57,171 bases of DNA from JBBKWH01 sp037968855. Lineage in GTDB: Bacteria; Pseudomonadota; Gammaproteobacteria; Pseudomonadales; Moraxellaceae. The notes under the pieces are model-generated. The model had not been told where the DNA came from and made no database searches. It was given only the letters and a program-made list of their open reading frames with translations. The translations under genes were made by a program, and so were the position numbers. Location: positions 1-57,171 of the forward strand of contig JBBKWH010000092.1 in the NCBI GenBank assembly GCA_037968855.1. Reading direction: 5' to 3'. The first letter of the stretch is position 1, and each line of letters starts with the position of its first letter. This document shows positions 44,806-54,370 of this stretch, one piece after another.

Positions 44806-46215
44806 ATGGCCCATTTATCCACTCGTTTTGATAACCTGTTATTAGACACCGACAGCTATAAGTCGTCGCACTGGTTGCAGTACCCACCACAAACCGAATT
44901 TATCTCCAGCTATATCGAGCCGCGTGGTGGCGTGTTTGCCAATACCGTATTTTTTGGCTTACAGGCCTATTTGCTGGATTCACTCAGCAAGCCGATTAGC
45001 CAACAAGATATTGACGAGGCTGCGCTGTTGATGGGTGCGCACGGGGTGCCGTTTTATCAAGCCGGTTGGCAATATATTTTGGACAATCACAAGGGATTCT
45101 TGCCGGTTGCCATTGATGCCATTGCCGAAGGCACGGTGTTGCCCTGCAAAAACGCCGTGGTACAAGTGGTCAATACCGACCCCAACTGCTATTGGCTGAC
45201 CAGTTATCTAGAAACCGCCTTGCTGCGGGCAGTGTGGTATCCATCGACTGTGGCCAGCTTAAGCTATTTGTGTCGCGGCATTATCAAAACTGCCATGCAA
45301 AAAACCTGCGATGGCCTTGATGGATTGCCGTTTAAGCTACATGACTTTGGCGCACGTGGTGCGTCCAGCCAGCAGTCGGCAGCCTTGGGTGGTTTGGGTC
45401 ATTTAGTCAATTTTGCTGGCACAGATACAGTCAGTGCCTTAATTGGTGCGGCGCGTTGGTATGGCATGAACACGCCTGAACGGATGGCGGGATTTTCGAT
45501 TCCGGCTGCCGAACATAGCACCATGACCTCGTGGGGACGTGATGCCGAAGTCGATGCCTATCGCAATATGCTCAAGCAATTTGGTGGCGCGGGCAAGATC
45601 GTCGCGGTGGTCAGTGATAGCTATGATTTGTGGAATGCCATCGACAATCTATGGGGCGGCGAGCTACGTGATGAGGTACTGCAAAACGGCGGCACGTTGG
45701 TCATCCGTCCCGACAGTGGTGATCCGGTCAAGGTGGTGCGTGAAGCATTGGAGCGGCTGGCGGTGCGTTTTGGTACACGGATCAATAGCAAAGGCTATAA
45801 AGTGCTACCAGATAGTGTCCGTCTGATTCAAGGCGATGGCATTAATCCGGTGAGTCTGCAAAAGATTATTGATGCGGTGATTGAAGCGGGTTTTAGCATT
45901 GATAACTTGGCCTTTGGGATGGGCGGTGGGCTGTTGCAACAAGTTGACCGCGACACACTGGGCTGGGCCATGAAAGCCAGTGCCGCACGTGTGGATGGCG
46001 CGTGGCGCGACGTGTATAAAGACCCAATTACCAGTCGGGCCAAACGCAGCAAACGTGGTCGCTTGGCGGTGGTGCAAGATGCCAGCGGTCAGATCGACAC
46101 TATCCGTGAGGACGAGTTGGCCGGTCGCGATAACTTGCTACGTCCGGTGTTTCGCAATGGTCAGTTGTTGGTGCAAGATGACTTGCTGACCATTCGGGCG
46201 CGTGCCGGTTGGTAA
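44806..46215 (+). CDS. nadV: Nicotinamide phosphoribosyltransferase NadV
   Basis: A 469-residue NAMPT/NadV enzyme turning nicotinamide and PRPP into NMN. It begins LLLDTDSYKSSHWLQYP and carries KLHDFGARGASSQQSAALG, AAEHSTMTSWGRD, LVIRPDSGDP and LAFGMGGGLLQQVDRDT, all typical. GAGGAG lies nine bases before ATG 44806. The frame opens at 44770 without similarity. It works directly with NadM upstream. Confidence 0.95.
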   Translation: MAHLSTRFDNLLLDTDSYKSSHWLQYPPQTEFISSYIEPRGGVFANTVFFGLQAYLLDSLSKPISQQDIDEAALLMGAHGVPFYQAGWQYILDNHKGFLPVAIDAIAEGTVLPCKNAVVQVVNTDPNCYWLTSYLETALLRAVWYPSTVASLSYLCRGIIKTAMQKTCDGLDGLPFKLHDFGARGASSQQSAALGGLGHLVNFAGTDTVSALIGAARWYGMNTPERMAGFSIPAAEHSTMTSWGRDAEVDAYRNMLKQFGGAGKIVAVVSDSYDLWNAIDNLWGGELRDEVLQNGGTLVIRPDSGDPVKVVREALERLAVRFGTRINSKGYKVLPDSVRLIQGDGINPVSLQKIIDAVIEAGFSIDNLAFGMGGGLLQQVDRDTLGWAMKASAARVDGAWRDVYKDPITSRAKRSKRGRLAVVQDASGQIDTIREDELAGRDNLLRPVFRNGQLLVQDDLLTIRARAGW

Positions 46216-46287
46216 AGCTGACTGGTGTGTTTGAGATCAAAAAAAGCCATCGTTAATGATGTAATGCCGATCAGTTAAGCAGATGGG

Positions 46288-46479
46288 TGCTTTTTGCAGG
46301 GATGCCTGAGTGCAATTGTTCGAGCCATGGATGGCGAGTTTTGCACGAAAACGCCTCGCCACAGTGTTGCTCGTGCTTACTTTTGGTGCGTCAAAAGTAA
46401 GAAGACCTGCTATCCAAACTCAAGAAAAAAGCTCCACGGTAATCTGCGCCGTGGAGCTTTTTTCTTAAGTGACTGGCAT
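46288..46479 (+). repeat. Dispersed intergenic repeat, copy 2
   Basis: About 192 bases matching 28821-28998. It includes about 24 bases (CGCCTCGCCACAGTG...) absent from copy 1. It ends with a perfect hairpin AGCTCCACGG-N9-CCGTGGAGCT flanked by A and T runs, so this copy can act as a bidirectional terminator after nadV. The rest of 46480-46701 holds only the yceI promoter. Confidence 0.88.
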
Positions 46480-46701
46480 TAATCGTCAATGATGGCTTTT
46501 TTGATGCCGTTTGATCAGGTTGTATGTCATTTGGCATGGTTTGTACGGAGATTGTATAACGACGCGTGCGATGGAACCATCTAGATCCGCTTACATTGTT
46601 CAATACAGTTTTAAGTAAAAAGCAGCTAATCGGTCGGTTTAAATTGGTTAGGATCAGTTGAGTTTTTGAACAGACCCTTTAACACACATAGGTGAGACAA
46701 G

Positions 46702-47295
46702 ATGCGTACTTTAGTATTGAGTGGAATGGCTGTATTAATGGGCATGGCCAGTGGTTTGGCTCAGGCAGCGCCATGGCAGTTTGATGATTCGCATACCCGT
46801 GTTGGCTTTACGGTTGATCATCTGGGTTTTTCGACCGTGCATGGTCAGTTTGGCAGCTTTAAGGGCATGGTTGATTATGATGAAAAAAAAACAAAAAGTA
46901 TGACGGTCGATTTTACCATTGATACCAAAAGCATCAATACCGGTTGGGAGGCGCGTGATGAGCACCTACAAAAACCGGAATTTTTTAACGTCGAAAAGTT
47001 TCCAACCATGCAGTTTAAAAGCACTGGCGTGATGATGATGGGCAAAGACAAAGCGCATGTCTCTGGTAATTTGACCCTACTGGGTGTGACCAAGCCAGTC
47101 GTACTGCATGTGACCTTAAACAAACATGCGGTGAGTCCAATCACCAAAAAAGACACCATTGGCTTTGTCGCAACCACCACGGTCAAGCGTAGCGACTTTG
47201 GCATGATGGCCTATGTGCCTGCGGTGGGCGATGAGATTCCAGTGCGCATTGATGCTGAAATGAGCCCTGCTGAATCGACTGAGTCAGTAAAATAA
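46702..47295 (+). CDS. YceI family periplasmic protein
   Basis: A 197-residue protein with a signal peptide ending GLAQA and a YceI lipocalin-like barrel. The core reads FDDSHTRVGFTVDHLGFSTV, MTVDFTIDTKSINTGWEARD and FFNVEKFPTMQFKS. YceI proteins bind isoprenoid-like lipids in the periplasm. A TAGGTGAG precedes the ATG. Confidence 0.94.
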   Translation: MRTLVLSGMAVLMGMASGLAQAAPWQFDDSHTRVGFTVDHLGFSTVHGQFGSFKGMVDYDEKKTKSMTVDFTIDTKSINTGWEARDEHLQKPEFFNVEKFPTMQFKSTGVMMMGKDKAHVSGNLTLLGVTKPVVLHVTLNKHAVSPITKKDTIGFVATTTVKRSDFGMMAYVPAVGDEIPVRIDAEMSPAESTESVK

Positions 47296-47314
47296 AACCA
47301 ACCTTGCTTGATGC

Positions 47315-47343
47315 AAAAAACGCCTAAATTTAGGCGTTTTTTT
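47315..47343. terminator. Terminator between yceI and bcp
   Basis: A perfect palindrome CGCCTAAATTTAGGCG (47321-47336) has an A-run before and a T-run after. It serves the convergent yceI and bcp genes. Confidence 0.88.
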
Positions 47344-47360
47344 GTGGATCATGCTAGGAC

Positions 47361-47834
47361 TTAGGCCACAGGATGCTGTCGGATGTAGTTCAGAAGTTCT
47401 TCGGCATGAATGGCGGGTTTAACTTTTTGCCATTGCTGCACCAGTTCACCTTGCACATTGTACAAAAAGCTACTGCGTACAATACCTTGTACCACTTTGC
47501 CATACATATTTTTGTCTTGGATCACGTCGTATAGACGACACAAGGTTTCGTCTGTATCGCTGATTAAAGCAAACGGTAGGCATTCGTTGGCAGTGAATTT
47601 TTCGTGGGCTTTCATACTGTCGCGCGAGACACCCAAAATCCGCACACCAAGCGCAGTAAATTCAGGCATCAGTTCGCGAAAATCACGTGCTTGTGTGGTG
47701 CAGCCGGGGGTGGCATCCTTGGGGTAAAAGTAAAGCAGCACGGCTTGTTGGCGTAGATCGGCCAAATTCAAGTTGCCTTGCGTGGTCAATACCGCCAAGT
47801 CGGGTAGTTGCTGAGGAACAACTGTCGTGGACAT
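47361..47834 (-). CDS. bcp: Thioredoxin-dependent peroxiredoxin Bcp
   Basis: A 157-residue AhpC/TSA family peroxidase. The peroxidatic Cys is in YFYPKDATPGCTTQARDF. The second Cys that E. coli Bcp has five residues later is absent (Ala-Arg here), so it is a one-Cys or alternative-resolving type. Other Cys are at ANECLPFA and TLCRLY. It reduces peroxides using thiols. Confidence 0.93.
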   Translation of the reverse strand: MSTTVVPQQLPDLAVLTTQGNLNLADLRQQAVLLYFYPKDATPGCTTQARDFRELMPEFTALGVRILGVSRDSMKAHEKFTANECLPFALISDTDETLCRLYDVIQDKNMYGKVVQGIVRSSFLYNVQGELVQQWQKVKPAIHAEELLNYIRQHPVA

Positions 47835-47926
47835 TTACGTGCGCTCCGTGCACAACAAAATAGGACGCTAATTTAGCATAAAAGCGTCCTATGTCGTTTG
47901 TTGTCCGATCACAACCACCATGCGGT

Positions 47927-48286
47927 TTATTTTTTGGTTGGCGCGGTTGGCATTTTTAACGTGACACCTGCACGGCATTTATCCAGTTGTGGCTGAATAC
48001 GGGCCAATGCTGGAATACTGCGAGGGTCTTGACCTTTGTATGCAGCGGTTTGGATATCCCAGAACTCGCCAAGTTTTAGGTTTTTGGCTTGAACGTCGAT
48101 GGTGCAGCTACAGACTTTTTGTGCGCTTTTGGCGTCAGTGACTTTGGCTGCCGTGGCTTCGGCCACACAGCGTTGTACCATCATCGATTGGACATCTTTT
48201 GGGGCATCTTTGCTGTCTGGTGCGGCAAAGGCCAGACCCATAGGCAGACAAAGGGCGATAGGTAGGGCAACGCGTAAGAAGTTCAT
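47927..48286 (-). CDS. Small secreted Cys-containing protein
   Basis: A 119-residue protein with a signal peptide ending GLAFA. The mature part has four Cys in the pattern QRCVAEATAAK, then VCSCTIDV, then LDKCRAG, which could form two disulfides. I do not recognise a named family. Two in-frame ATGs (48292 and 48286) are possible. The second has the better spaced GGA. Confidence 0.7.
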   Translation of the reverse strand: MNFLRVALPIALCLPMGLAFAAPDSKDAPKDVQSMMVQRCVAEATAAKVTDAKSAQKVCSCTIDVQAKNLKLGEFWDIQTAAYKGQDPRSIPALARIQPQLDKCRAGVTLKMPTAPTKK

Positions 48287-48304
48287 AAGCATCCAGTAAA
48301 AAAA

Positions 48305-48985
48305 TCAGGCCTGATAAGGAGTCGGATCAGGCAGACCGGCATCGGCAAATCCTTGCTGGCGCAAGCGGCAACTGTCGCAGCGGCCGCATGCATGACCCAG
48401 ACCGTCAGCCTGATAACATGAGACGGTCAGACTGTAGTCTACGCCAAGCGTATGACCCATCTGTATAATCTGCGCTTTGCTTAAATGTAACAGCGGGGTC
48501 TGAATCTGCACCGGTTCTCCTTCGACACCCGACTTTGTGGCCAAAGCTGCCATTTTTGCAAAGGCATCGATATATTCGGGCCGACAATCAGGATAACCAG
48601 AGTAGTCCACAGCATTCACGCCAATCACAATGGCTTGGCTTTGGGTGACTTCGGCCACTGCCAACGCATACGACAAAAAGATGGTATTACGCGCAGGCAC
48701 ATAGGTGACGGGAATCCCGCTGGTTTGATCTTCTGGCACATCAATGCTGTCGTCGGTTAAGGCCGAGCCACCAAGACTGCGTAGATCAATGGTAATGACC
48801 CGATGCGACACACCCGCTTGTGCGGCATTGCGTTTGGCGGCGTCGAGTTCGCTACAGTGGCGTTGACCGTAGCTAAAGCTGAGGGTTTCGCAGTCGTATT
48901 GCTGCATGGCCCATGCCAAACAGGTGGCGGAATCTAAGCCGCCAGACAGCAAGACCACGGCGCGAGGGCGATGTGCAGGATTCAT
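48305..48985 (-). CDS. queC: 7-cyano-7-deazaguanine synthase QueC
   Basis: A 226-residue ATP-dependent enzyme that makes preQ0 from carboxy-deazaguanine and ammonia in queuosine synthesis. The PP-loop is VVLLSGGLDSATCLAWA and the zinc site is SCYQADGLGHACGRCDSCRL with four Cys. YVPARNTIFLSYALAVAEV is also typical. It lies 12 bases after queE in the same operon. Confidence 0.96.
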   Translation of the reverse strand: MNPAHRPRAVVLLSGGLDSATCLAWAMQQYDCETLSFSYGQRHCSELDAAKRNAAQAGVSHRVITIDLRSLGGSALTDDSIDVPEDQTSGIPVTYVPARNTIFLSYALAVAEVTQSQAIVIGVNAVDYSGYPDCRPEYIDAFAKMAALATKSGVEGEPVQIQTPLLHLSKAQIIQMGHTLGVDYSLTVSCYQADGLGHACGRCDSCRLRQQGFADAGLPDPTPYQA

Positions 48986-48997
48986 GATGCAGTCTCC

Positions 48998-49714
48998 TTA
49001 ACGTCCGGCTTCGTCTTGCCAGAGTAGTTTATGCAATTGCAGTTGAAAGCGAACCGGTAAACGGTCGGCGACGATCCAGTCGGCCATGTCACGGGCCAAT
49101 GCAGGCAATCTGATCTGATGCTTTTCAATCGAAAAAGCGGGCGAAAACCAAACGGTGCTGACCAATTGATCTAAGCGATGAGTCTGCAACATCTCACGCG
49201 ACCATTCATAGTCCAGCCGGTTCATGATGACAAACTTGATTTGATCATGCGCGGTCAGATGGGCCAAGTTGCTGAGCAGATTTTTGCTTTGTTCGCCAGA
49301 GCTTGGTGTTTTGAGATCAACAATTCTAGAGGCGCGTGCATCAACCGCAGAGACATCCAGTGCACCAGAGGTTTCTAACGAGACAGTCAAGCCAGCATCG
49401 CAGAGCATCCGCAGCAAGGGCAGGCAATTGGGCTGGGCCAGTGGCTCGCCACCCGTTACACAGACATGCCGTACGCCGTAGCTTTGCACGGTAGCTAGAA
49501 TGTCGGCCAAGCTGTGCCGCTCGCCACCATCAAACGAGTAGGTGGTATCGCAATATACGCAACGTAAGGGGCAACCGGTCAGCCGGATAAACACCGTTGG
49601 CCAGCCCGAATCGTTGGCTTCGCCTTGTAGGGAATAAAAAATCTCTGTCAGCCGTAAGCCTGCCGATGGATCGGTCACCGGAATTTGGGCGCTGCGCATC
49701 GACGTATGGGACAT
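48998..49714 (-). CDS. queE: 7-carboxy-7-deazaguanine synthase QueE
   Basis: A 238-residue radical SAM enzyme. The cluster motif is CPLRCVYCDTTYSFDGG (CxxxCxxC) after FYSLQGEANDSGWPTVFIRL. VCVTGGEPLAQPN is the SAM-binding GGE block. It converts carboxy-tetrahydropterin to the deazaguanine core. It heads the queE-queC operon. A few Met near the start leave the exact N-terminus open. Confidence 0.95.
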   Translation of the reverse strand: MSHTSMRSAQIPVTDPSAGLRLTEIFYSLQGEANDSGWPTVFIRLTGCPLRCVYCDTTYSFDGGERHSLADILATVQSYGVRHVCVTGGEPLAQPNCLPLLRMLCDAGLTVSLETSGALDVSAVDARASRIVDLKTPSSGEQSKNLLSNLAHLTAHDQIKFVIMNRLDYEWSREMLQTHRLDQLVSTVWFSPAFSIEKHQIRLPALARDMADWIVADRLPVRFQLQLHKLLWQDEAGR

Positions 49715-49732
49715 GAGGCATCTCTATAAGGC

Positions 49733-49776
49733 AAAAAACCACCGTCATGTGATGCAAGGATCAACATAACGGTGGT
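49733..49776 (-). terminator. dapD terminator
   Basis: On the minus strand, ACCACCGT and ACGGTGGT form the base of a long stem-loop, followed by six T. It lies about 35 bases after the dapD stop and just ahead of queE. Confidence 0.75.
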
Positions 49777-49809
49777 GTAAAAGGCGTTGGCCTAAGCGGT
49801 AATAATCGA

Positions 49810-50640
49810 TTAGTCCACGCGCAATAGGTCGTTTAGACCGGTTTTGGCGCGGGTTTTGGCATCGACTTTTTTGACGATAATCGCGGCGTACAGGCTGTAT
49901 TTGCCATCGGCAGACGGCAAGTTGCCTGCAACCACCACCGAGCCAGCAGGCACACGGCCATACATCACTTCGCCGGTTTCGCGGTCATAGATTTTGGTCG
50001 ATTGACCGATGTAAACACCCATCGAAATGACTGAGCCTTCACCAACGATCACGCCTTCAACAATTTCAGAGCGTGCGCCGATAAAGCAGTTGTCTTCGAT
50101 GATGGTGGGGTTGGCTTGCAGCGGTTCAAGCACACCACCAATACCGACACCACCAGACAAATGGACGTTTTTGCCAATCTGTGCGCAGGAGCCAACGGTG
50201 GCCCATGTATCAACCATCGAGCCTTCGTCTACATACGCGCCAATGTTGACGTAGGACGGCATCAAGATCACGTTACGCGCAATAAAGCTGCCTTTACGCG
50301 CAACAGCAGGCGGTACAACACGCACGCCAGCATCACGGAACTGTTGCTCAGTCCAACCGGCAAACTTGGTCGGCACTTTGTCAAAAAATTGCATGGTGCC
50401 GTCACCAGCCATTGGCACGTTATCGTTTAAACGGAACGACAGCAGCACGGCTTTTTTTAGCCATTGATTGACTTGCCATTCGCCGTTGATTTTTTCGGCC
50501 ACACGCAAGCTGCCATTGTCTAGACCGGCTAAGGCTTGTTCGACGGCATCACGAACGTCTTGTGGGGCATCGCTTGGCGAAAATTTCAGGCGATCTTCAA
50601 ATGCTTGTTCGATCAAGCTGGACAACTGGTCGTTCTGCAT
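49810..50640 (-). CDS. dapD: Tetrahydrodipicolinate N-succinyltransferase DapD
   Basis: A 276-residue left-handed beta-helix enzyme of lysine and meso-diaminopimelate synthesis that adds succinyl to tetrahydrodipicolinate. The hexapeptide region shows VNIGAYVDEGSMVDTWATVG, HLSGGVGIGGVLEPLQANP and EDNCFIGARSEIVEGVIVGE. ATG 50640 (MQNDQLSSLIEQAFED) has CGGAG upstream. The frame opens earlier at 50787 without similarity. Confidence 0.96.
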   Translation of the reverse strand: MQNDQLSSLIEQAFEDRLKFSPSDAPQDVRDAVEQALAGLDNGSLRVAEKINGEWQVNQWLKKAVLLSFRLNDNVPMAGDGTMQFFDKVPTKFAGWTEQQFRDAGVRVVPPAVARKGSFIARNVILMPSYVNIGAYVDEGSMVDTWATVGSCAQIGKNVHLSGGVGIGGVLEPLQANPTIIEDNCFIGARSEIVEGVIVGEGSVISMGVYIGQSTKIYDRETGEVMYGRVPAGSVVVAGNLPSADGKYSLYAAIIVKKVDAKTRAKTGLNDLLRVD

Positions 50641-50819
50641 GGCAACTCCGGCAATGGCAGGTGAAAATAATGTGTCAATCACAAATGGCGTGCACAGGTG
50701 ACGTACATCTGCGTATTGGGGCATGAGTTTACATGAAAATGCAAAAGGGCGGCGATATCGACCCATGATCAATCTAGACCCAATCAATCTAAACGATGGG
50801 CCAAGATTCGTATTCTGTG

Positions 50820-51218
50820 CTAATCATCCAGCTTGGGCGGCTCTGGCAACTTGGCATCAAGGCGTTTGGCGATCTGTTGCAAGCTACTGATGGTCCATTC
50901 TTGTTCATCGTGAGTGAACTGATGCTCGTCATACAGCAAGTGAGTGATGATGTTGGCCACGATCATAGGCACAATGCCGAAAATCCAAAAATGTCCAAAC
51001 ACAATGCCAATAATTCGACCAAAAGTGGTGGCAGGCGTGAGATCACCATAGCCAATGGTCAAGGCCGTCACCACGGCCCACCATAGTCCTTCGACCAAGG
51101 TTTGTTGTTCGGCTAAAGCAAACAGGCTGGCAGCCAGAAGAAGACTGAATAAGTAGATCAGCACAATCAGCCAAAAACGATTCACCACATAGCGCAAAGT
51201 ACGATAAACAACAGACAT
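50820..51218 (-). CDS. Two-helix potassium channel family protein
   Basis: A 132-residue protein with the pore-forming Ion_trans_2 layout: helix WLIVLIYLFSLLLAASLFAL, pore loop with the filter TALTIGYGDLTP, second helix IVFGHFWIFGIVPMIVANII, and an acidic-basic tail. TIGYGD is the potassium filter. AGGAACGG precedes ATG 51218. Longer upstream frames lack the family start. Confidence 0.88.
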   Translation of the reverse strand: MSVVYRTLRYVVNRFWLIVLIYLFSLLLAASLFALAEQQTLVEGLWWAVVTALTIGYGDLTPATTFGRIIGIVFGHFWIFGIVPMIVANIITHLLYDEHQFTHDEQEWTISSLQQIAKRLDAKLPEPPKLDD

Positions 51219-51353
51219 AACAGCCGTTCCTGTGTTGTCAGTGATGCGTAGACCCTCGACAGGATCGACTGGTCTACTTTTTTGTTGATGCTTTAACCGC
51301 ATTTGGATGCAGCAAGATGCACCCAATAGGATGGAGTGCATACCGTGCTAGCG

Positions 51354-51671
51354 TTAAGCCGAATGGCTGGCCAATAAAAGCAATACCACAGCGGCAGGCA
51401 AGCCTAGACCAATCATCAGGGCCAGACGTAACCATTGTTGCCGCGCCGACAGTTGCGCCACCTGCCGCATGGTATGAAAGGCAAGCATACTACTGCTAAT
51501 GGCCAAAGCGCCGAGTAACAGCCAAAACAGCGCATCCCAGCTCCAGCGTCCGACCAAAATTAAACGACTAAAGCTAACCACAAATGGCCATGCCAGCATT
51601 AGGGTAAACACCCCAGCCATGGCAAACACCAGCTTAAGCGAAAATCGATGTAGCGTTGCCGATACACTCAT
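51354..51671 (-). CDS. Small three-helix membrane protein
   Basis: A 105-residue hydrophobic protein with about three membrane helices (LVFAMAGVFTLMLAWPFVV, ALFWLLLGALAISSSMLAF, LMIGLGLPAAVVLLLLAS). No family recognised. It follows lipA by four bases on the same strand and is probably cotranscribed. Confidence 0.6.
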   Translation of the reverse strand: MSVSATLHRFSLKLVFAMAGVFTLMLAWPFVVSFSRLILVGRWSWDALFWLLLGALAISSSMLAFHTMRQVAQLSARQQWLRLALMIGLGLPAAVVLLLLASHSA

Positions 51672-51674
51672 GGT

Positions 51675-52703
51675 TTAAGCCTGTGTTGCCAATGTCTGAA
51701 CGGTCGTTGCAGCACGACGAACCGGTGGGCAAGGCTCGCCATAATATTGACGATCAGCAAAGTAACTCGACCGAACCATCGGCGCGGCCCAAATGTTGGT
51801 AAAGCCCAACGCCTGACCATGTGCGGTATAACGCTCAAATTCATCGGGATGAACAAAGCGTTCGACTGGCGCGTGACTACGTGAGGGCTGCAAGTATTGA
51901 CCGATGGTCACATAGTTCACACCATGCGCGGCCAGATCATCCAGCAGTGCCAATACTTCTTCTTCGGTTTCGCCAAGGCCAACCATGAGGCCGCATTTGG
52001 TTGGAATGTCTGGACAGACTTCTTTGAATTTTTTTAGCAGGTTGAGCGAGTGCTGATAATCCGAACCGGGCCGCATGGCTTTATACAGGCGAGGTACGGT
52101 TTCGATGTTGTGGTTAAACACATCGGGTGGGCATTCACTCATGATACGCAAGGCAATATCCATCCGACCGCGAAAATCAGGCACTAAGATTTCAAGCAAC
52201 GTATTGGGGCTAAGCGTACGTGTCTCGACAATACAATCGACAAAGTGTTGTGCGCCACCATCGAGTAGATCATCGCGATCCACAGAGGTAATCACCGCGT
52301 ACTTTAGGCCTAATCCGGCAATGGTCTCGGCCATGTGGCGTGGTTCTTCGGCATCCAGTGCATTGGGCCGGCCATGCGCCACATCACAAAACGGGCAGCG
52401 ACGGGTACAGATATCACCCATGATCATAAAGGTAGCAGTACCACCGCCAAAGCATTCGGGCAGGTTGGGGCAGGCGGCTTCTTCGCAGACGGTATGCAGT
52501 TTTTGCGCACGCAGGGTGTCTTTGATCCGTTGCACTTCAGCCGGTGCGGTCATTTTGACCCTAATCCAGTCCGGTTTTTTGGGTAAATCAACGGTAGGAA
52601 TGATCTTGACCGGAATCCGAGCCATCTTATCTGCACCGCGTAGTTTTTCACCCTGAACGGCTTTTTTGGGGCTGGCGGCGGCAGGTGTCGCAGGCTGAGT
52701 CAT
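51675..52703 (-). CDS. lipA: Lipoyl synthase LipA
   Basis: A 342-residue radical SAM enzyme that inserts two sulfurs into octanoyl groups on lipoyl domains. Both cluster motifs are visible: CEEAACPNLPECF for the auxiliary cluster and CTRRCPFCDVAHG for the SAM cluster. The C-terminal RSSYFADRQY has the Ser ligand. ATG 52703 (MTQPATPA) is likely. GTG 52715 and ATG 52709 are alternatives. Confidence 0.95.
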   Translation of the reverse strand: MTQPATPAAASPKKAVQGEKLRGADKMARIPVKIIPTVDLPKKPDWIRVKMTAPAEVQRIKDTLRAQKLHTVCEEAACPNLPECFGGGTATFMIMGDICTRRCPFCDVAHGRPNALDAEEPRHMAETIAGLGLKYAVITSVDRDDLLDGGAQHFVDCIVETRTLSPNTLLEILVPDFRGRMDIALRIMSECPPDVFNHNIETVPRLYKAMRPGSDYQHSLNLLKKFKEVCPDIPTKCGLMVGLGETEEEVLALLDDLAAHGVNYVTIGQYLQPSRSHAPVERFVHPDEFERYTAHGQALGFTNIWAAPMVRSSYFADRQYYGEPCPPVRRAATTVQTLATQA

Positions 52704-52942
52704 GATCATGTCCACATCGATGCAATCGGTGCGCTGATTATAGGACAGATCAAGGGGTGGGTCGGTCGCTTTTGTGACAATAGTGAGGATTTTCTGGCGT
52801 GATATGCCTTGTGGCTAAGGGTGATGTTGCTGTGTGGCCTTTGTGTCACATGCTACAAAACACGGCTTTGGTCGTATGTGCGATCTGTTAAAACTCGTTA
52901 AGATTGCAGGATTACCGTCACGTATAGGATAGGCAACCCACT

Positions 52943-54355
52943 ATGGCACGCGCAAAAAAAACAGCAGAACCTCGTTATCAATATGATGCCATCGTGCTTG
53001 GGGCTGGCCCAGCCGGTGAAGGTGCAGCGATGAAGCTGGCCAAATCAGGTTGTAAGGTCGGCATGGTCGATATGCGTGACCAAGTAGGTGGCAACTGCGC
53101 TCACGTGGGGACGATTCCAAGTAAGGCATTGCGGCAAACCGTGTTTAACATCATGCGTTATCAGCGTGATCCGCTGTTTCAAAAAGTCGGCGAGTGGAAG
53201 CATGTGCCGCTGACGCAAATTTTGGGCAATGCCTACAAGGTGATTGAGCAGCAAGTCGATACCCACACCCGTTTTTACGAGCGCAATTTAATTGATGTGC
53301 ATCATGGCCGTGCGGTGGTGGAAGATGAGCATCACTTGATCGTCCATTTGCGAGAAGGCGGCACTGAGCGTTTAAGCTTTGATCAGTTGGTGGTGGCGAC
53401 GGGTAGCCGTCCATATCAACCCAAAGAGCTCGATTTTACCCATGATCGGGTATTTGATAGCGATAAAATCTTATCTTTGGATTATCCGATTCAAAAAATC
53501 ATTATTTATGGCGCAGGGGTGATTGGCTGCGAATACGCTTCTATTTTTATTGGTCTGGGTTATAAGGTTGAGTTGATTAATACCCAGTCACAATTGTTAA
53601 GTTATTTGGATGACGAAATCTCCGATGCGTTATCGTATTATCTGCGCGAACTTGGCGTATTGATTCGGCATAACGAGCAAATGGATCATTTAGATACTAG
53701 CGATGATGCGGTGGTGTTGTATTTGCAGTCGGGCAAAAAGATCAAAGCGGATGCAATCTTGTGGTGTAACGGACGCTCTGGTAATACCGATGGCCTAAAC
53801 CTTGAGGCGCTGGGTTTAAATCCTAATAGTCGTGGTCAGTTGGCGGTCAATGAGCATTATCAAACCGAAGTAGCACATGTATATGCCGCGGGTGACGTAA
53901 TCGGCTGGCCGTCGCTGGCCTCTGCGGCGTATGATCAAGGTCGTTCTGCTGCGGCGTATATGGTGGGCGACAACGATGCCAAGCCGGTGGTGAGTGTACC
54001 AACGGGGATTTATACCATTCCAGAGATTTCGTCGATTGGCAAAAACGAAAAAGAACTGACCGAGGAAAAAATCCCCTACGAGGTGGGTCAAGCCTCATTC
54101 CGTCATTTGGCCCGTGCGCAAATTACTGGCGAAACAGTGGGCATGCTCAAACTGTTATTCCATCGTGAAACTCGCGAAATTTTGGGTATTCATTGCTTTG
54201 GTAATAATGCGGCTGAGATTATCCATATTGGACAGGCGGTGATGTTATCACCTAATAATAGCTTGGATTATTTTACCCAAACCACTTTTAACTATCCGAC
54301 TATGGCAGAAGCCTATCGGGTTGCCGCATTAAATGGTTTGAATCGGTTGTTTTAA
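52943..54355 (+). CDS. sthA: Soluble pyridine nucleotide transhydrogenase
   Basis: A 470-residue FAD enzyme exchanging hydride between NADPH and NAD. It starts YQYDAIVLGAGPAGEGAAMK, then VGGNCAHVGTIPSKALRQTV, where the redox Cys of related disulfide reductases is only partly kept, as in Sth. The NAD site is IIIYGAGVIGCEYASIFIG. HVYAAGDVIGWPSLASAAYD closes the FAD domain. The promoter region 52704-52942 separates it from lipA. Confidence 0.93.
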   Translation: MARAKKTAEPRYQYDAIVLGAGPAGEGAAMKLAKSGCKVGMVDMRDQVGGNCAHVGTIPSKALRQTVFNIMRYQRDPLFQKVGEWKHVPLTQILGNAYKVIEQQVDTHTRFYERNLIDVHHGRAVVEDEHHLIVHLREGGTERLSFDQLVVATGSRPYQPKELDFTHDRVFDSDKILSLDYPIQKIIIYGAGVIGCEYASIFIGLGYKVELINTQSQLLSYLDDEISDALSYYLRELGVLIRHNEQMDHLDTSDDAVVLYLQSGKKIKADAILWCNGRSGNTDGLNLEALGLNPNSRGQLAVNEHYQTEVAHVYAAGDVIGWPSLASAAYDQGRSAAAYMVGDNDAKPVVSVPTGIYTIPEISSIGKNEKELTEEKIPYEVGQASFRHLARAQITGETVGMLKLLFHRETREILGIHCFGNNAAEIIHIGQAVMLSPNNSLDYFTQTTFNYPTMAEAYRVAALNGLNRLF

Positions 54356-54370
54356 GCCGATTGTTGGATT

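Noticed and set aside
46391..46603. 70-codon minus-strand frame over repeat copy 2
   Set aside because: It overlaps the repeat and its terminator hairpin. It shows no family features.
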